Source of the DNA: a bacterium
GTDB taxonomy: Bacteria; Pseudomonadota; Alphaproteobacteria; Rhizobiales; Xanthobacteraceae
Assembly (NCBI GenBank): GCA_029946075.1
Contig: JAQSDT010000136.1
Span: 1 to 6,529 of the forward strand
Length of the DNA stretch: 6,529 nucleotides
Direction: 5' to 3'
Shown here one piece after another: positions 1-6,283 of this stretch. The stretch's first letter is position 1; each line of letters begins with the position of its first letter. The position numbers and the translations under genes are program-made. The notes below the pieces were generated by a model. That model saw nothing but the letters and a program-made list of their open reading frames with translations. It searched no databases and was not told where the DNA came from.

Positions 1-300
1 CGCCCTTGCTGGCGTCAAGTTGTGCGGGAGAAATCTCGCGCAGCGACGGAGGCAACAGAGCTGGCCCTCTCCGGGGAGAGCACGAAGTAAGCCGTAAAGC
101 CACTGCGCAGGGAAGGCCGGATGTTCTCCGCTGAACCTGTATGCTCGTGTGCGCACTCTTTGTCTCCCATTTGCATGCGAGACCTCGGGGGCAGCGCGCA
201 CCCGGTCTTCCCTGCGCCCTCGGATTGATGAGGGCTGGAAGTGAAGGGCAAACCTCGGGCGCAACGCGCCGCGAGAACGCGAAACTGTATCTTCGCCATC
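1..300. repeat. Long dispersed intergenic repeat, Bradyrhizobium type, no credible gene
   Basis: This stretch matches, from memory, a roughly 300-base repeat found between genes in many Bradyrhizobium genomes, often mis-annotated there as short hypothetical proteins on either strand. The sequence shows large inverted arms: the 16 bases at 105-120 are complementary to 202-217 with one mismatch (15 of 16), separated by 81 bases. A smaller hairpin has arms CTCTCC (67-72) and GGAGAG (75-80). A partly repeated motif, CCTCGGG followed by a GC-rich CGC run, occurs near 183 and 254. Reading frames on both strands (15-299 minus, 141-338 plus) are low-complexity and Arg/Ser/Pro-rich, with no domain or convincing ribosome site, so I do not call them genes. 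The true edges cannot be set from one copy, and the left edge may lie outside the window. Family identity is from recall, not alignment. Confidence 0.6.
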
Positions 301-393
301 GCTTCGGCTTGACGCCGTCGGCGGCGCGGGGGAGGTAAAACGCGGCGGCGTGACGCAACTTGCGCCGCGCCTTCGCGTTACCATCTGAGGACT

Positions 394-927
394 ATGACAA
401 ACGACGAGATTTACACCCCGCCGCGTTCGCACTCCGGGCAGCCCCACAGGGCCCGGGCGCAGGGCCGGGGCCCCGTGATCGACCAGGACGGGCGCGAAAT
501 CCCCGATCCCGGCCTGAACGGCCAGTTTCAGTCGTTCCGGTTCGATTTCGGAAACTCCACCGCCAACCCGTTCGGCAATCTGACGCGCGAGCAGCGGCTG
601 GCGCGGCTCGACGCCATCGCCAAGCTGCTGGACGTCGCCTTCATCGTGCCCGGCACCAATGTCCGCTACGGCATCGACGGGCTGATCGGGCTGATTCCAG
701 TGGTCGGCGACATCATCACGACGGCGATTTCGCTGTGGCTGGTGCGGGAGGCCCGCGCGCTCGGCGCGCCCTGGCACATCACCGCGCGGATGCTCGCCAA
801 CGTCGCCGTCGACGGCGTGGTCGGTCTGGTGCCGGTCGCGGGCGACGCCTTCGACGTCATGTTCCGCGCCAATGTCCGCAACGTGAAGATGCTCAAGAAC
901 TGGATGGACAAGCAGCCGCGCGTCTAA
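394..927 (+). CDS. DUF4112 domain-containing protein
   Basis: The protein has 177 residues and a C-terminal DUF4112 domain at about residues 66-172. The biochemical role of this family is unknown. Residues 1-60 are polar, Gly/Pro/Arg-rich and probably disordered. The domain contains two related copies of a Gly-Asp motif: GIDGLIGLIPVVGD at 93-106 and AVDGVVGLVPVAGD at 138-151. Each lies next to a hydrophobic stretch (about 97-117 and 134-157), so a membrane-associated or hairpin-inserted protein is likely. There is no signal peptide. The ATG at 394 is preceded by GAGG at 387-390 with only 3 bases of spacing, which is close but usable. The reading frame at 360-1352, which overlaps in another frame, is an Arg-rich shadow. 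The gene stands alone between the long repeat on the left and a small palindromic repeat that begins directly after its stop. The family call rests on the duplicated motif and overall pattern. Confidence 0.9.
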   Translation: MTNDEIYTPPRSHSGQPHRARAQGRGPVIDQDGREIPDPGLNGQFQSFRFDFGNSTANPFGNLTREQRLARLDAIAKLLDVAFIVPGTNVRYGIDGLIGLIPVVGDIITTAISLWLVREARALGAPWHITARMLANVAVDGVVGLVPVAGDAFDVMFRANVRNVKMLKNWMDKQPRV

Positions 928-985
928 AGCGTTTTCGAGCGAAGTGGATACCGGTTCGCGTGAAGAAAACGCGTCAAACAAAAGG
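928..985. repeat. Small palindromic dispersed repeat after the DUF4112 stop
   Basis: The element begins at the base after the TAA stop at 925-927. Outer arms GCGTTTTC (929-936) and GAAAACGC (965-972) are perfectly complementary, and an inner pair GCGAA (939-943) and TTCGC (955-959) nests inside, giving a compact stem with one interior bulge. I recognise this sequence from memory as a very frequent intergenic element in Bradyrhizobium and related genomes, usually found just after gene ends. It may fold in the 3' UTR of the DUF4112 mRNA and act as an RNA stabiliser or weak terminator, but it has no U-run on the plus strand. A related fragment containing GAAAACGC repeats occurs at about 1042-1060. 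Confidence 0.65.
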
Positions 986-1001
986 TCTAACTGCGCGAAA
1001 C

Positions 1002-1035
1002 AAAAAACGCCCCCGGAAAATCAATTCCAGGGGCG
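1002..1035 (-). terminator. Intrinsic terminator of the 94-residue gene
   Basis: On the minus strand an 11-pair stem (1025-1035 with 1008-1018, one G-U pair) encloses a 6-base loop (1019-1024). Six U residues follow directly (the A-run at 1002-1007 on the plus strand). It lies 24 bases past the stop codon of the minus-strand gene at 1059-1343. On the plus strand the stem is followed by GTTGTTT, so it could also weakly stop transcripts from the DUF4112 gene. Confidence 0.85.
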
Positions 1036-1058
1036 GTTGTTTGAAAACGCGAAAACGC

Positions 1059-1343
1059 TTAAGCGGCGTCGGCGCTGGCCTCGGCCGGGGCGGGCGCGCG
1101 GGGACGGCGCTCCAGCGGGAAGGCTTCGCTCTCGTAAAGCGAACGGATGCCGCTCTGGTCGAAACGGGCTTCCTCGACCTGCAGATAGGCGCCGTTCAGC
1201 GAGTCCGCCGGCAGCTCCTCGATCGCGAAGCGAACCGCCTCGGCCGCGGTGCCGAAACGCCGATAGGCAAACCCGGCGCGCTTCTTCTTGCGGATCGCGG
1301 CAGGAAAGAGTTCGGCGGCGGTATCGTAACTGAATGGACGCAT
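1059..1343 (-). CDS. Hypothetical protein, 94 residues
   Basis: I do not recognise a named domain. The start is placed at the ATG at 1343 (protein begins MRPFSYDTAAELF), because GAGG lies 9 bases upstream on the minus strand. The longer frame reaching 1436 adds a 31-residue leader without such a site. The product is cytoplasmic in character: a basic patch RKKKR at 18-22, a likely alpha-helical middle (about 32-44, TAAEAVRFAIEEL) and acidic residues at 57-62. The C-terminus (from about 80) is low-complexity and rich in Ala and Pro, probably disordered. It has no signal peptide and no membrane segment. It forms a single-gene unit with its own strong terminator directly downstream, which supports real expression. 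From memory, similar short proteins occur in Bradyrhizobium relatives, but the function is unknown. Confidence 0.75.
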   Translation of the reverse strand: MRPFSYDTAAELFPAAIRKKKRAGFAYRRFGTAAEAVRFAIEELPADSLNGAYLQVEEARFDQSGIRSLYESEAFPLERRPRAPAPAEASADAA

Positions 1344-1406
1344 GGTCTGTGACCTCAAGCTTTTTGGCTCTAGCTGAGAGCAGTGTGGGATTTGATGACG
1401 GTGGGC

Positions 1407-1416
1407 CACAATTGTG
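1407..1416. promoter_or_regulatory. Perfect 10-bp palindrome upstream of the 94-residue gene
   Basis: CACAATTGTG is a perfect palindrome 64 bases upstream of the start at 1343, in the non-coding stretch where that gene's promoter should lie. A palindrome in this position can be an operator for a dimeric regulator, but 10-bp palindromes also occur by chance. I cannot place a matching -35/-10 pair with confidence. Confidence 0.2.
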
Positions 1417-1502
1417 CGGCGCGCCGTGCTCGTCATTTCAGGCCCTAATATAAGCCTGTTTGACAGAAATGCGACTCCAGAAGCCCGTGATCGGGGGTGA
1501 TG

Positions 1503-1567
1503 ATGAATCCACGCATGGCTCGGCGGGATTCATATTTAACCAAGCTATCTCAATGGCTTACTTGGTT
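1503..1567. repeat. Two tandem inverted repeats after the DUF3309 gene
   Basis: Two hairpin-forming sequences lie side by side. The first has 8-base perfect arms (1503-1510 and 1526-1533, loop 15). The second has 7-base perfect arms AACCAAG (1538-1544) and CTTGGTT (1561-1567, loop 16), and its right arm touches the TAA stop of DUF3309. Neither is followed by a clear U-run on the minus strand, so they are not classical terminators. They could protect the 3' end of the DUF3309 mRNA. The rest of 1344-1566 shows no credible gene. Confidence 0.35.
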
Positions 1568-1731
1568 TACAGCTTGCCGAGCAGCAGCAGGATGACCAGG
1601 ACGATCAAAATCACGCCGCCAAGGCCCATGCCGGAATGGCCCATGCCGTAGCCATAGCCGCCGAACCGGCCCGAAAAGCCGCCCAGCAGGAAAATAATCA
1701 GGATGATGATGAGGATCGTTCCGAGCGACAT
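1567..1731 (-). CDS. DUF3309 family small membrane protein
   Basis: This 54-residue protein begins MSLGTILIIILIIFLLGG and ends GGVILIVLVILLLLGKL. Two hydrophobic segments (about 4-18 and 38-52) flank a Gly/Tyr/Met-rich linker containing GGYGYGMGHSGMG. This layout and length (about 50 residues) fit the DUF3309 family, small inner-membrane proteins of unknown role common in alphaproteobacteria. The ATG at 1731 is chosen because GGAGG lies a few bases upstream on the minus strand. The longer frame to 1797 adds an Arg-rich leader without support. The upstream gene on the same strand ends at 1846, with a large inverted repeat in the 114-base gap, so the two may or may not be co-transcribed. Confidence 0.88.
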   Translation of the reverse strand: MSLGTILIIILIIFLLGGFSGRFGGYGYGMGHSGMGLGGVILIVLVILLLLGKL

Positions 1732-1775
1732 GGCACCCTCCGTCTGGGGATCACGGGGGCCACGGAAACGGCTCC

Positions 1776-1808
1776 CGCGACCCGGATCAAAGCACAATCC
1801 GGGCCGCG
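1776..1808. repeat. Large inverted repeat between the exported-protein gene and DUF3309
   Basis: Seven-base perfect arms CCCGGAT (1781-1787) and ATCCGGG (1797-1803) are extended, after one mismatch, by four more pairs (1776-1779 with 1805-1808). This gives a strong GC-rich stem with a 9-base loop. It lies 38 bases past the stop of the exported-protein gene and 45 bases before the DUF3309 start. No U-run follows on either strand, so it could be an attenuating or RNA-stabilising structure, a Rho-associated 3' end, or an operator for the DUF3309 gene. Confidence 0.4.
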
Positions 1809-1845
1809 AGTCCTTGGTCGATCCGCCGAAATATAGGCTACGTCG

Positions 1846-2220
1846 TCACTTCCTGGTCTCGTCGATCGGCAGCACCTTGAGCGGCGTCGCATAAGGCTCG
1901 ACGCGCAGCGCGTCGCTCGCGATCAGGCCGATCTTGTGCAGCGGCGCCTGTTCGAGATCGCCGGTGGCGGATTTGCGCACCGCATATTGCCACGCGCTCA
2001 TCGAGCCCCTGGCGACCAGCAGCTTGGCGATGCCGCCGGCGTTCCGGCCCTCGATCTGCGCCAGCTCGTCGTCGGAAATCCCGATCACGATCTCGTCTTT
2101 GGCGGTGATCACCTTGAACAGCGAGATCTTGTCGGCGGCAAACGCGGGCTGGATCACGACGCTCTCCATGATGAGGGTGGCTGCGCCGAGGGCCAGCAGC
2201 AGGCGTTTCGAGATGTGCAT
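1846..2220 (-). CDS. Exported protein of unknown function, 124 residues
   Basis: I do not recognise the family. The N-terminus is a Sec-type signal peptide: basic HISKR at 2-6, a hydrophobic core at about 7-23, and a probable signal peptidase I site after AFA at 26-28, giving a mature periplasmic protein of about 96 residues starting ADKISLF. The mature part has no cysteines, no membrane segment and no recognised motif. An acidic stretch (ISDDELAQIEGRN) sits mid-protein. The start at 2220 is chosen because it gives the signal peptide directly and AGGA lies 9 bases upstream. An ATG six codons upstream is possible. The frame extends further to 2451, overlapping msrB, but that part is a shadow. 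The strong msrB terminator upstream (2279-2314) implies a separate promoter within 2221-2278, which I could not pinpoint. Confidence 0.82.
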   Translation of the reverse strand: MHISKRLLLALGAATLIMESVVIQPAFAADKISLFKVITAKDEIVIGISDDELAQIEGRNAGGIAKLLVARGSMSAWQYAVRKSATGDLEQAPLHKIGLIASDALRVEPYATPLKVLPIDETRK

Positions 2221-2278
2221 GTGAGGACTTCCTTGCATTGCGCGCCGGACAAGCCGGGATCGAGCGTCCCGCCAAACG

Positions 2279-2314
2279 AAAAACCCCGCGCGACCAGCTC
2301 TTGGTCGCGCGGGG
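2279..2314 (-). terminator. Strong intrinsic terminator of the msrA-msrB operon
   Basis: A perfect 13-pair GC-rich stem (2302-2314 with 2284-2296) encloses a 5-base loop (2297-2301). On the minus strand it is followed by TTTTTCGTTT. It lies 28 bases past the msrB stop codon and separates the operon from the exported-protein gene. Confidence 0.92.
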
Positions 2315-2342
2315 CGCAGAACAAGTTCGATGAAACCCGAAC

Positions 2343-2753
<411 letters not shown>

Positions 2754-2762
2754 TCATCCTCC

Positions 2763-3482
2763 TTAATTGGTGGCCTTCGCGGTGCTCACCAATGTGGGCT
2801 TCTCGATGTAATTATCCGCGAAGATCTTCTTCAGATTCTCGACCTTCGGGATGTCGTTGTAGACAATATAAGGCTGGTTCGGGTGCAGCGTCAGGTAATC
2901 CTGGTGATAATCCTCCGCCGCGTAGAACGCCTGCAGCGGGCCGACCTTGGTCACGATCGGCTTCTTGTAGACCTTGGCGGCGGTGAGCTGGGTGATATAG
3001 GCCTCCGCCACCTTCTTCTGCTCGTCGTTCACGGTGAAGATCGCCGAGCGATATTGCGTGCCGCTGTCGGGGCCCTGGCGGTTGAGCTGGGTCGGGTCGT
3101 GCACGACGGAAAAGAAGATCTGCAGAATCTTGCCGTAGCTGATCTTCTTCGGGTCGTACTTGATCTCCACCGCCTCGGCATGGCCTGTGGTGCCGGTGCC
3201 GATCATGGTGTAGTTCGCGGTCATCTTGCTGCCGCCGGAATAGCCGGACACCGCGTTGAGCACGCCGGCGGTGTGCTGGAACACGCCCTGGACGCCCCAG
3301 AAGCAGCCGCCCGCGATCACCGCGGTCTGGATGCCGTCGGCGGTCTGCATGTCGATGGTCGGTGCCGGAATGATGACGGCCTCCTCGGCGGCGCGCGCCG
3401 GGGCGGCGGCGAACGCGGATAGGGCCAGGGCGCCGATGGCGGCGGCGCACGTCGACAGGCGGCTGAAGCGGCGAGGGGACAT
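2763..3482 (-). CDS. msrA: Peptide-methionine (S)-S-oxide reductase MsrA, exported
   Basis: MsrA reduces the S-epimer of methionine sulfoxide. From the ATG at 3482 the protein has 239 residues. Its catalytic motif GGCFWG has Cys60 as nucleophile. Other conserved residues are Glu103 in TGHAEAVE, and Asp139 and Tyr144 in GPDSGTQYRSAIF. The first 31 residues form a signal peptide: SPRRFSR, then an Ala/Leu-rich core (13-27) and a likely cleavage after APARA at 27-31, so the enzyme should be periplasmic. Cys12 is removed with the signal, leaving Cys60 as the only cysteine in the mature protein; the C-terminal resolving cysteines of the E. coli enzyme are absent. The start is supported by AGAGGA a few bases upstream. 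A start six codons earlier is possible but has no better site. It is the first gene of the msrA-msrB operon. Confidence 0.96.
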   Translation of the reverse strand: MSPRRFSRLSTCAAAIGALALSAFAAAPARAAEEAVIIPAPTIDMQTADGIQTAVIAGGCFWGVQGVFQHTAGVLNAVSGYSGGSKMTANYTMIGTGTTGHAEAVEIKYDPKKISYGKILQIFFSVVHDPTQLNRQGPDSGTQYRSAIFTVNDEQKKVAEAYITQLTAAKVYKKPIVTKVGPLQAFYAAEDYHQDYLTLHPNQPYIVYNDIPKVENLKKIFADNYIEKPTLVSTAKATN

Positions 3483-3512
3483 GGTTTCCTCTTGGGGCAA
3501 AGGGTTGGGGGC

Positions 3513-3540
3513 AGTCTAGAGCCGGAGCGCGGTTTCGCAA
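3513..3540 (-). promoter_or_regulatory. Candidate sigma-70 promoter of msrA-msrB
   Basis: On the minus strand a -35-like TTGCGA (3535-3540) and a -10-like TAGACT (3513-3518) are separated by 16 bases. Each matches the consensus at four of six positions, and the -10 ends 30 bases before the msrA ATG. The position is right but the match is moderate, so this is a candidate only. Confidence 0.35.
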
Positions 3541-3605
3541 TCGGCTCGATTCTCATTCGATGCCCAAGATACGGGCCGAAGGGGGGCTTGTTACGGCCGG
3601 GCTCA

Positions 3606-3617
3606 CACGAGTTCGTG
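3606..3617. promoter_or_regulatory. 12-base inverted repeat upstream of the msrA promoter
   Basis: CACGA and TCGTG face each other across two bases in the gap between the helicase gene and msrA, about 65 bases upstream of the candidate -35. It could bind a dimeric activator of the methionine sulfoxide reductase operon or be chance. No regulator gene is nearby to support an assignment. Confidence 0.2.
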
Positions 3618-3657
3618 AATATGACAGCGACAGCAAGGCCTTGGGGAGAAATCTGCC

Positions 3658-3691
3658 CATCCTTCGAGACGCCGCTTCGCGGCTCCTCAGG
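3658..3691. repeat. REP-like palindromic repeat downstream of the helicase gene
   Basis: The element folds into a hairpin: a perfect inner stem GCCGC/GCGGC (3671-3675 with 3679-3683) and outer pairs GAG/CTC (3666-3668 with 3686-3688) and CCT/AGG (3661-3663 with 3689-3691). The pattern CATCCTTCGAGAC...CTCCTCAGG is, from memory, one of the commonest intergenic repeats in Bradyrhizobium and Rhodopseudomonas. It begins 25 bases after the helicase stop codon on the minus strand, so it probably folds at the 3' end of that mRNA. The right-hand end differs from the usual form (TATGTTG rather than an ATGA continuation). Confidence 0.7.
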
Positions 3692-3715
3692 TATGTTGCG
3701 ACGAGTCTCTGCCGT

Positions 3716-4831
3716 CTACACCACCACGCTCAGCCGCTTCGCGGCGCGCGTGATGCCGGTGTAGAGCCAGCGGGCGCGGCTGTCCTGGAACGCAAAGCTC
3801 TCGTCGAACAGCACGACGTCGTCCCATTGCGAGCCCTGCGATTTGTGCACGGTCAGCACATAGCCGAAGTCGAACTCGTCATAAGGCTTGCGCTGCTCCC
3901 ACGGGATCGCCTCGATGCCGCCCTCGAAACAGTCGTGGCGCACCGAGACCTTGGTGACCTTGTGGCCGAATTCCTCGTCGGGCGACAACCGCATGGTCAG
4001 GATCTTCGACTTCGTCCGCGGCTGCGTCCGTGACTTGACGCGCCACAGCCCGCCGTTGAACAGGCCCTTCTTGCGGTTGTTGCGCAGGCACACCAGCTTG
4101 TCGCCGGCGACCGGGAACGGATCCTCGATGTTCTGCTTCTGCCGCACGCGCATGTTGTAGGCGCGGCGGGTGTTGTTGCGCCCGACCAGCACCTGGTCGG
4201 CGTTCATCACGCGGTCCGGATCGAGTTCGCTGCGCGAGACCACTTCGCTCTCGCCGTGGCGGCCGATCTCGAGTTCGCGGCCTTCGCGGATATCCATCGA
4301 CATCCGCACGATCGGATCGTCCTGCGCCTGGCGATGCACTTCGGTCAGCATCGCGTCGGGCTCGCTGTCGGTAAAGAAGCCGCCGCCCTGGATCGGCGGC
4401 AACTGCGCGGGATCGCCGAGCACCAGCAGCGGACAATCGAACGACATCAGGTCGCGGCCGAGTTCCGCGTCCACCATCGAACATTCGTCGATCACGATCA
4501 GTTTTGCTTTCGAAGCCGGCGCGTCGTCCCAGAGTTCGAAGCTCGGTTGTTCGACGCCGGATTCCTTGGCGCGGTAGATCAGCGAGTGAATGGTGGAGGC
4601 GTTGTCGCAGCCCTTGTTACGCATCACCAGCGCGGCCTTGCCGGTGAAGGCGGCGTACTTCACCTCGCCATCGACGCCGTCGGCGATGTGCCGCGCCAGC
4701 GTGGTCTTGCCGGTGCCAGCATAGCCGAACAGCCGGAACACCGGCGGCGTGCCGTTCCGGCCGGGTTTGGCCTTCATCCAGTCGGCGACGGCCTTGAGCG
4801 CAGAATCCTGATGCGGCGTGAACGTGGTCAT
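3716..4831 (-). CDS. RecD/Dda-like SF1 ATP-dependent DNA helicase
   Basis: The 371-residue protein carries a full set of superfamily 1 helicase motifs: Walker A GYAGTGKTT (36-44), motif Ia-like FTGKAA (62-67), Walker B VIDECSM (113-119, Asp115/Glu116), motif III GDPAQLPP (139-146), EVHRQ with Arg166, motif V TVHKSQG (327-333) and motif VI YTGITRA (357-363). The C-terminal part matches the UvrD_C_2 type. The order fits the SF1B (5'-3') group that includes RecD, RecD2 and phage T4 Dda. At this length it lacks the long N-terminal region of RecD2, and no recB or recC lies nearby, so it is not the RecBCD alpha subunit. A role in DNA repair or replication restart is inference. The ATG at 4831 has only a weak ribosome site (CTGGA). 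The frame ends three residues after AKRLS, as is usual for compact members. The 183-base gap to the divergent monooxygenase gene must hold both promoters. Confidence 0.9.
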   Translation of the reverse strand: MTTFTPHQDSALKAVADWMKAKPGRNGTPPVFRLFGYAGTGKTTLARHIADGVDGEVKYAAFTGKAALVMRNKGCDNASTIHSLIYRAKESGVEQPSFELWDDAPASKAKLIVIDECSMVDAELGRDLMSFDCPLLVLGDPAQLPPIQGGGFFTDSEPDAMLTEVHRQAQDDPIVRMSMDIREGRELEIGRHGESEVVSRSELDPDRVMNADQVLVGRNNTRRAYNMRVRQKQNIEDPFPVAGDKLVCLRNNRKKGLFNGGLWRVKSRTQPRTKSKILTMRLSPDEEFGHKVTKVSVRHDCFEGGIEAIPWEQRKPYDEFDFGYVLTVHKSQGSQWDDVVLFDESFAFQDSRARWLYTGITRAAKRLSVVV

Positions 4832-4953
4832 GGGGTCCAGATGAGAAGAGAGCTGGCCTGGTGCTGCGACTCAGGCAAGCCCAAAGCTAACCATTCGCGC
4901 GTCCCATGCAAGGCAACTTCCGCGGGGCGGAATTGCGCTCGTGCGACCATGGC

Positions 4954-4981
4954 TGGACATGGTGTGCACGGGGAATACACT
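4954..4981 (+). promoter_or_regulatory. Candidate promoter of the luciferase-like monooxygenase gene
   Basis: TGGACA (4954-4959; five of six matches to the -35 consensus) and TACACT (4976-4981; four of six to the -10) are spaced by 16 bases. The -10 ends 33 bases before the ATG at 5015. The position and -35 match are good, the -10 is moderate. Confidence 0.35.
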
Positions 4982-5014
4982 GAATCAAAACAGCAAGCAT
5001 TATTGGGAGGCGTC

Positions 5015-6223
5015 ATGAAATTCGGCATTTTCTATGAGCTGCAACTGCCGCGCCCGTGGGAAGATGGCGACGAGCTTCGGCTCTACCAGAATGCATTGAC
5101 GCAGCTCGAGACCGCCGACCGGCTCGGCTACGACCACGCCTGGGTGGTCGAGCATCATTTCCTCGAGGAATATTCGCATTCGCCCTCGCCGGAATCATTC
5201 CTCGCCGCCGCCAGCCAGCGCACCAAGCAGATCCGGCTCGGGCACGGCATCTTCCAGCTCACGACCAACCATCCCGCGCGCGTCGCCGAGCGCGTCGCGG
5301 TGCTCGATCTCCTCAGCAACGGCCGCTGCGAATTCGGCATGGGCGAGAGCGCGTCGATCACCGAGCTGACGCCGTTCGGCCGCGACATGGAAACCAAGCG
5401 CGAGGTGTTCGAGGAAGCCGTGCAGGCGATCTTCCCGATGTTCACCAAGGTGGGCACCGAGCACCACGGCAAGTATTTCGACATTCCCTTGCGCAACGTG
5501 GTGCCCAAGCCCGTTCAGAAGCCGCATCCGCCGCTATGGATGGCGTGTTCACAATTGCAGACCATCGAACGCGCCGGCGAGAACGGTTTTGGTGCACTCG
5601 GATTCCAGTTCGTCAGCGCGGAAGCGGCGCACGCCTGGGTGCACGCCTATTACAACGCGATTACAAAGCGGCTGAAGAAGCTCGCCGACTACGAAATCAA
5701 CCCGAACATGGCGCTGGTATCGTTCTTCATGTGCGCGAAGACCGACGAGGAGGCGCGCGCCCGCGCCGACGGCGCCACCTTCTTCCAGTTCGCGCTGCGC
5801 TATTACGGCGCCTCGCAGAACCGGCAGCGGCCGGCGCCCGGCACCGTCAACATGTGGGACGAGTACAACAAGTGGAAGCGCGAAAATCCGGAAGCGCAAG
5901 AGGCCGCGCTACGCGGCGGCCTGATCGGCTCGCCGGAAACCATCCGCAAGAAGCTGCGGCGCTTCCGCGCCTCGCACATCGACCAGGTGATCCTGCTCAA
6001 CCAGGCCGGCAAGAACACCCACGAGCACATCTGCGACTCGCTGGAACTGTTCGCCAGGGAGGTGATGCCGGAGTTCCAGAACGATCCCGAGCATGAGGCC
6101 TGGAAGAAAGGCGTGATGAGCGGCGCGATCCAGCTCGAAGAGATCGACACCGACGCGTTCAAGGACCGCTACGGTAAGCTCGCCGTCAGCGTTGCGCCGG
6201 CGCAGAAGGTCGCGGCGGGGTAG
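5015..6223 (+). CDS. Luciferase-like (LLM class) flavin-dependent monooxygenase
   Basis: This 402-residue protein belongs to the bacterial luciferase-like (PF00296) superfamily, which uses reduced FMN or F420 in a TIM barrel to oxidise varied small substrates. Visible marks are the N-terminal strand MKFGIFYELQ, the EHHF motif at 46-49, the long conserved stretch NHPARVAERVAVLD (85-98) continuing into LLSNGRCEFGMGES (99-112), the PHPPLWMA strand near 170, and GSPETIRKKLRRF near 305, typical of the last barrel helix. A Glu/Lys-rich tail from about 345 goes beyond the usual core. The natural substrate and flavin partner cannot be told from sequence, and no flavin reductase is next to it. The start is fixed by GGGAGG at 5005-5010, 4 bases before the ATG. 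The frame stays open upstream to 4256, but that part is antisense to the helicase. The gene is divergent from the helicase. Confidence 0.93.
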   Translation: MKFGIFYELQLPRPWEDGDELRLYQNALTQLETADRLGYDHAWVVEHHFLEEYSHSPSPESFLAAASQRTKQIRLGHGIFQLTTNHPARVAERVAVLDLLSNGRCEFGMGESASITELTPFGRDMETKREVFEEAVQAIFPMFTKVGTEHHGKYFDIPLRNVVPKPVQKPHPPLWMACSQLQTIERAGENGFGALGFQFVSAEAAHAWVHAYYNAITKRLKKLADYEINPNMALVSFFMCAKTDEEARARADGATFFQFALRYYGASQNRQRPAPGTVNMWDEYNKWKRENPEAQEAALRGGLIGSPETIRKKLRRFRASHIDQVILLNQAGKNTHEHICDSLELFAREVMPEFQNDPEHEAWKKGVMSGAIQLEEIDTDAFKDRYGKLAVSVAPAQKVAAG

Positions 6224-6283
6224 AGGTTTGGCCGGCGTCGCGCGTTGTGTTAAGCATCGAATTCAACGCGGTGCGGCTATCTG

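Noticed and set aside
15..299. 94-residue minus-strand reading frame (and 141-338 on the plus strand) within the long repeat.
   Set aside because: Low-complexity composition, no ribosome site I trust, and location entirely in a dispersed repeat. Such frames are often annotated as hypothetical proteins but are most likely spurious.
309..341. Possible promoter TTGACG (309-314) with TAAAAC (336-341) before the DUF4112 gene.
   Set aside because: The spacing of 21 bases is too long for a normal sigma-70 promoter, and shifting the -10 worsens the match.
360..1352. 330-codon plus-strand frame across DUF4112, the repeat and the 94-residue gene.
   Set aside because: The product is Arg/Ala-rich without domain features, typical of a high-GC shadow frame, and it crosses a terminator and two better-supported genes.
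1459..1464. Perfect -35-like TTGACA on the plus strand upstream of 1500, possibly for a small RNA.
   Set aside because: No -10-like hexamer occurs 16-18 bases downstream, and no terminator with a U-run follows on the plus strand.
4256..5014. Open frame continuing about 250 codons upstream of the monooxygenase ATG, on the plus strand.
   Set aside because: It runs antisense to the helicase gene, which has all its motifs on the minus strand. The upstream translation has no family features, while GGGAGG plus ATG at 5015 begins exactly at the conserved MKFGIFYE strand.
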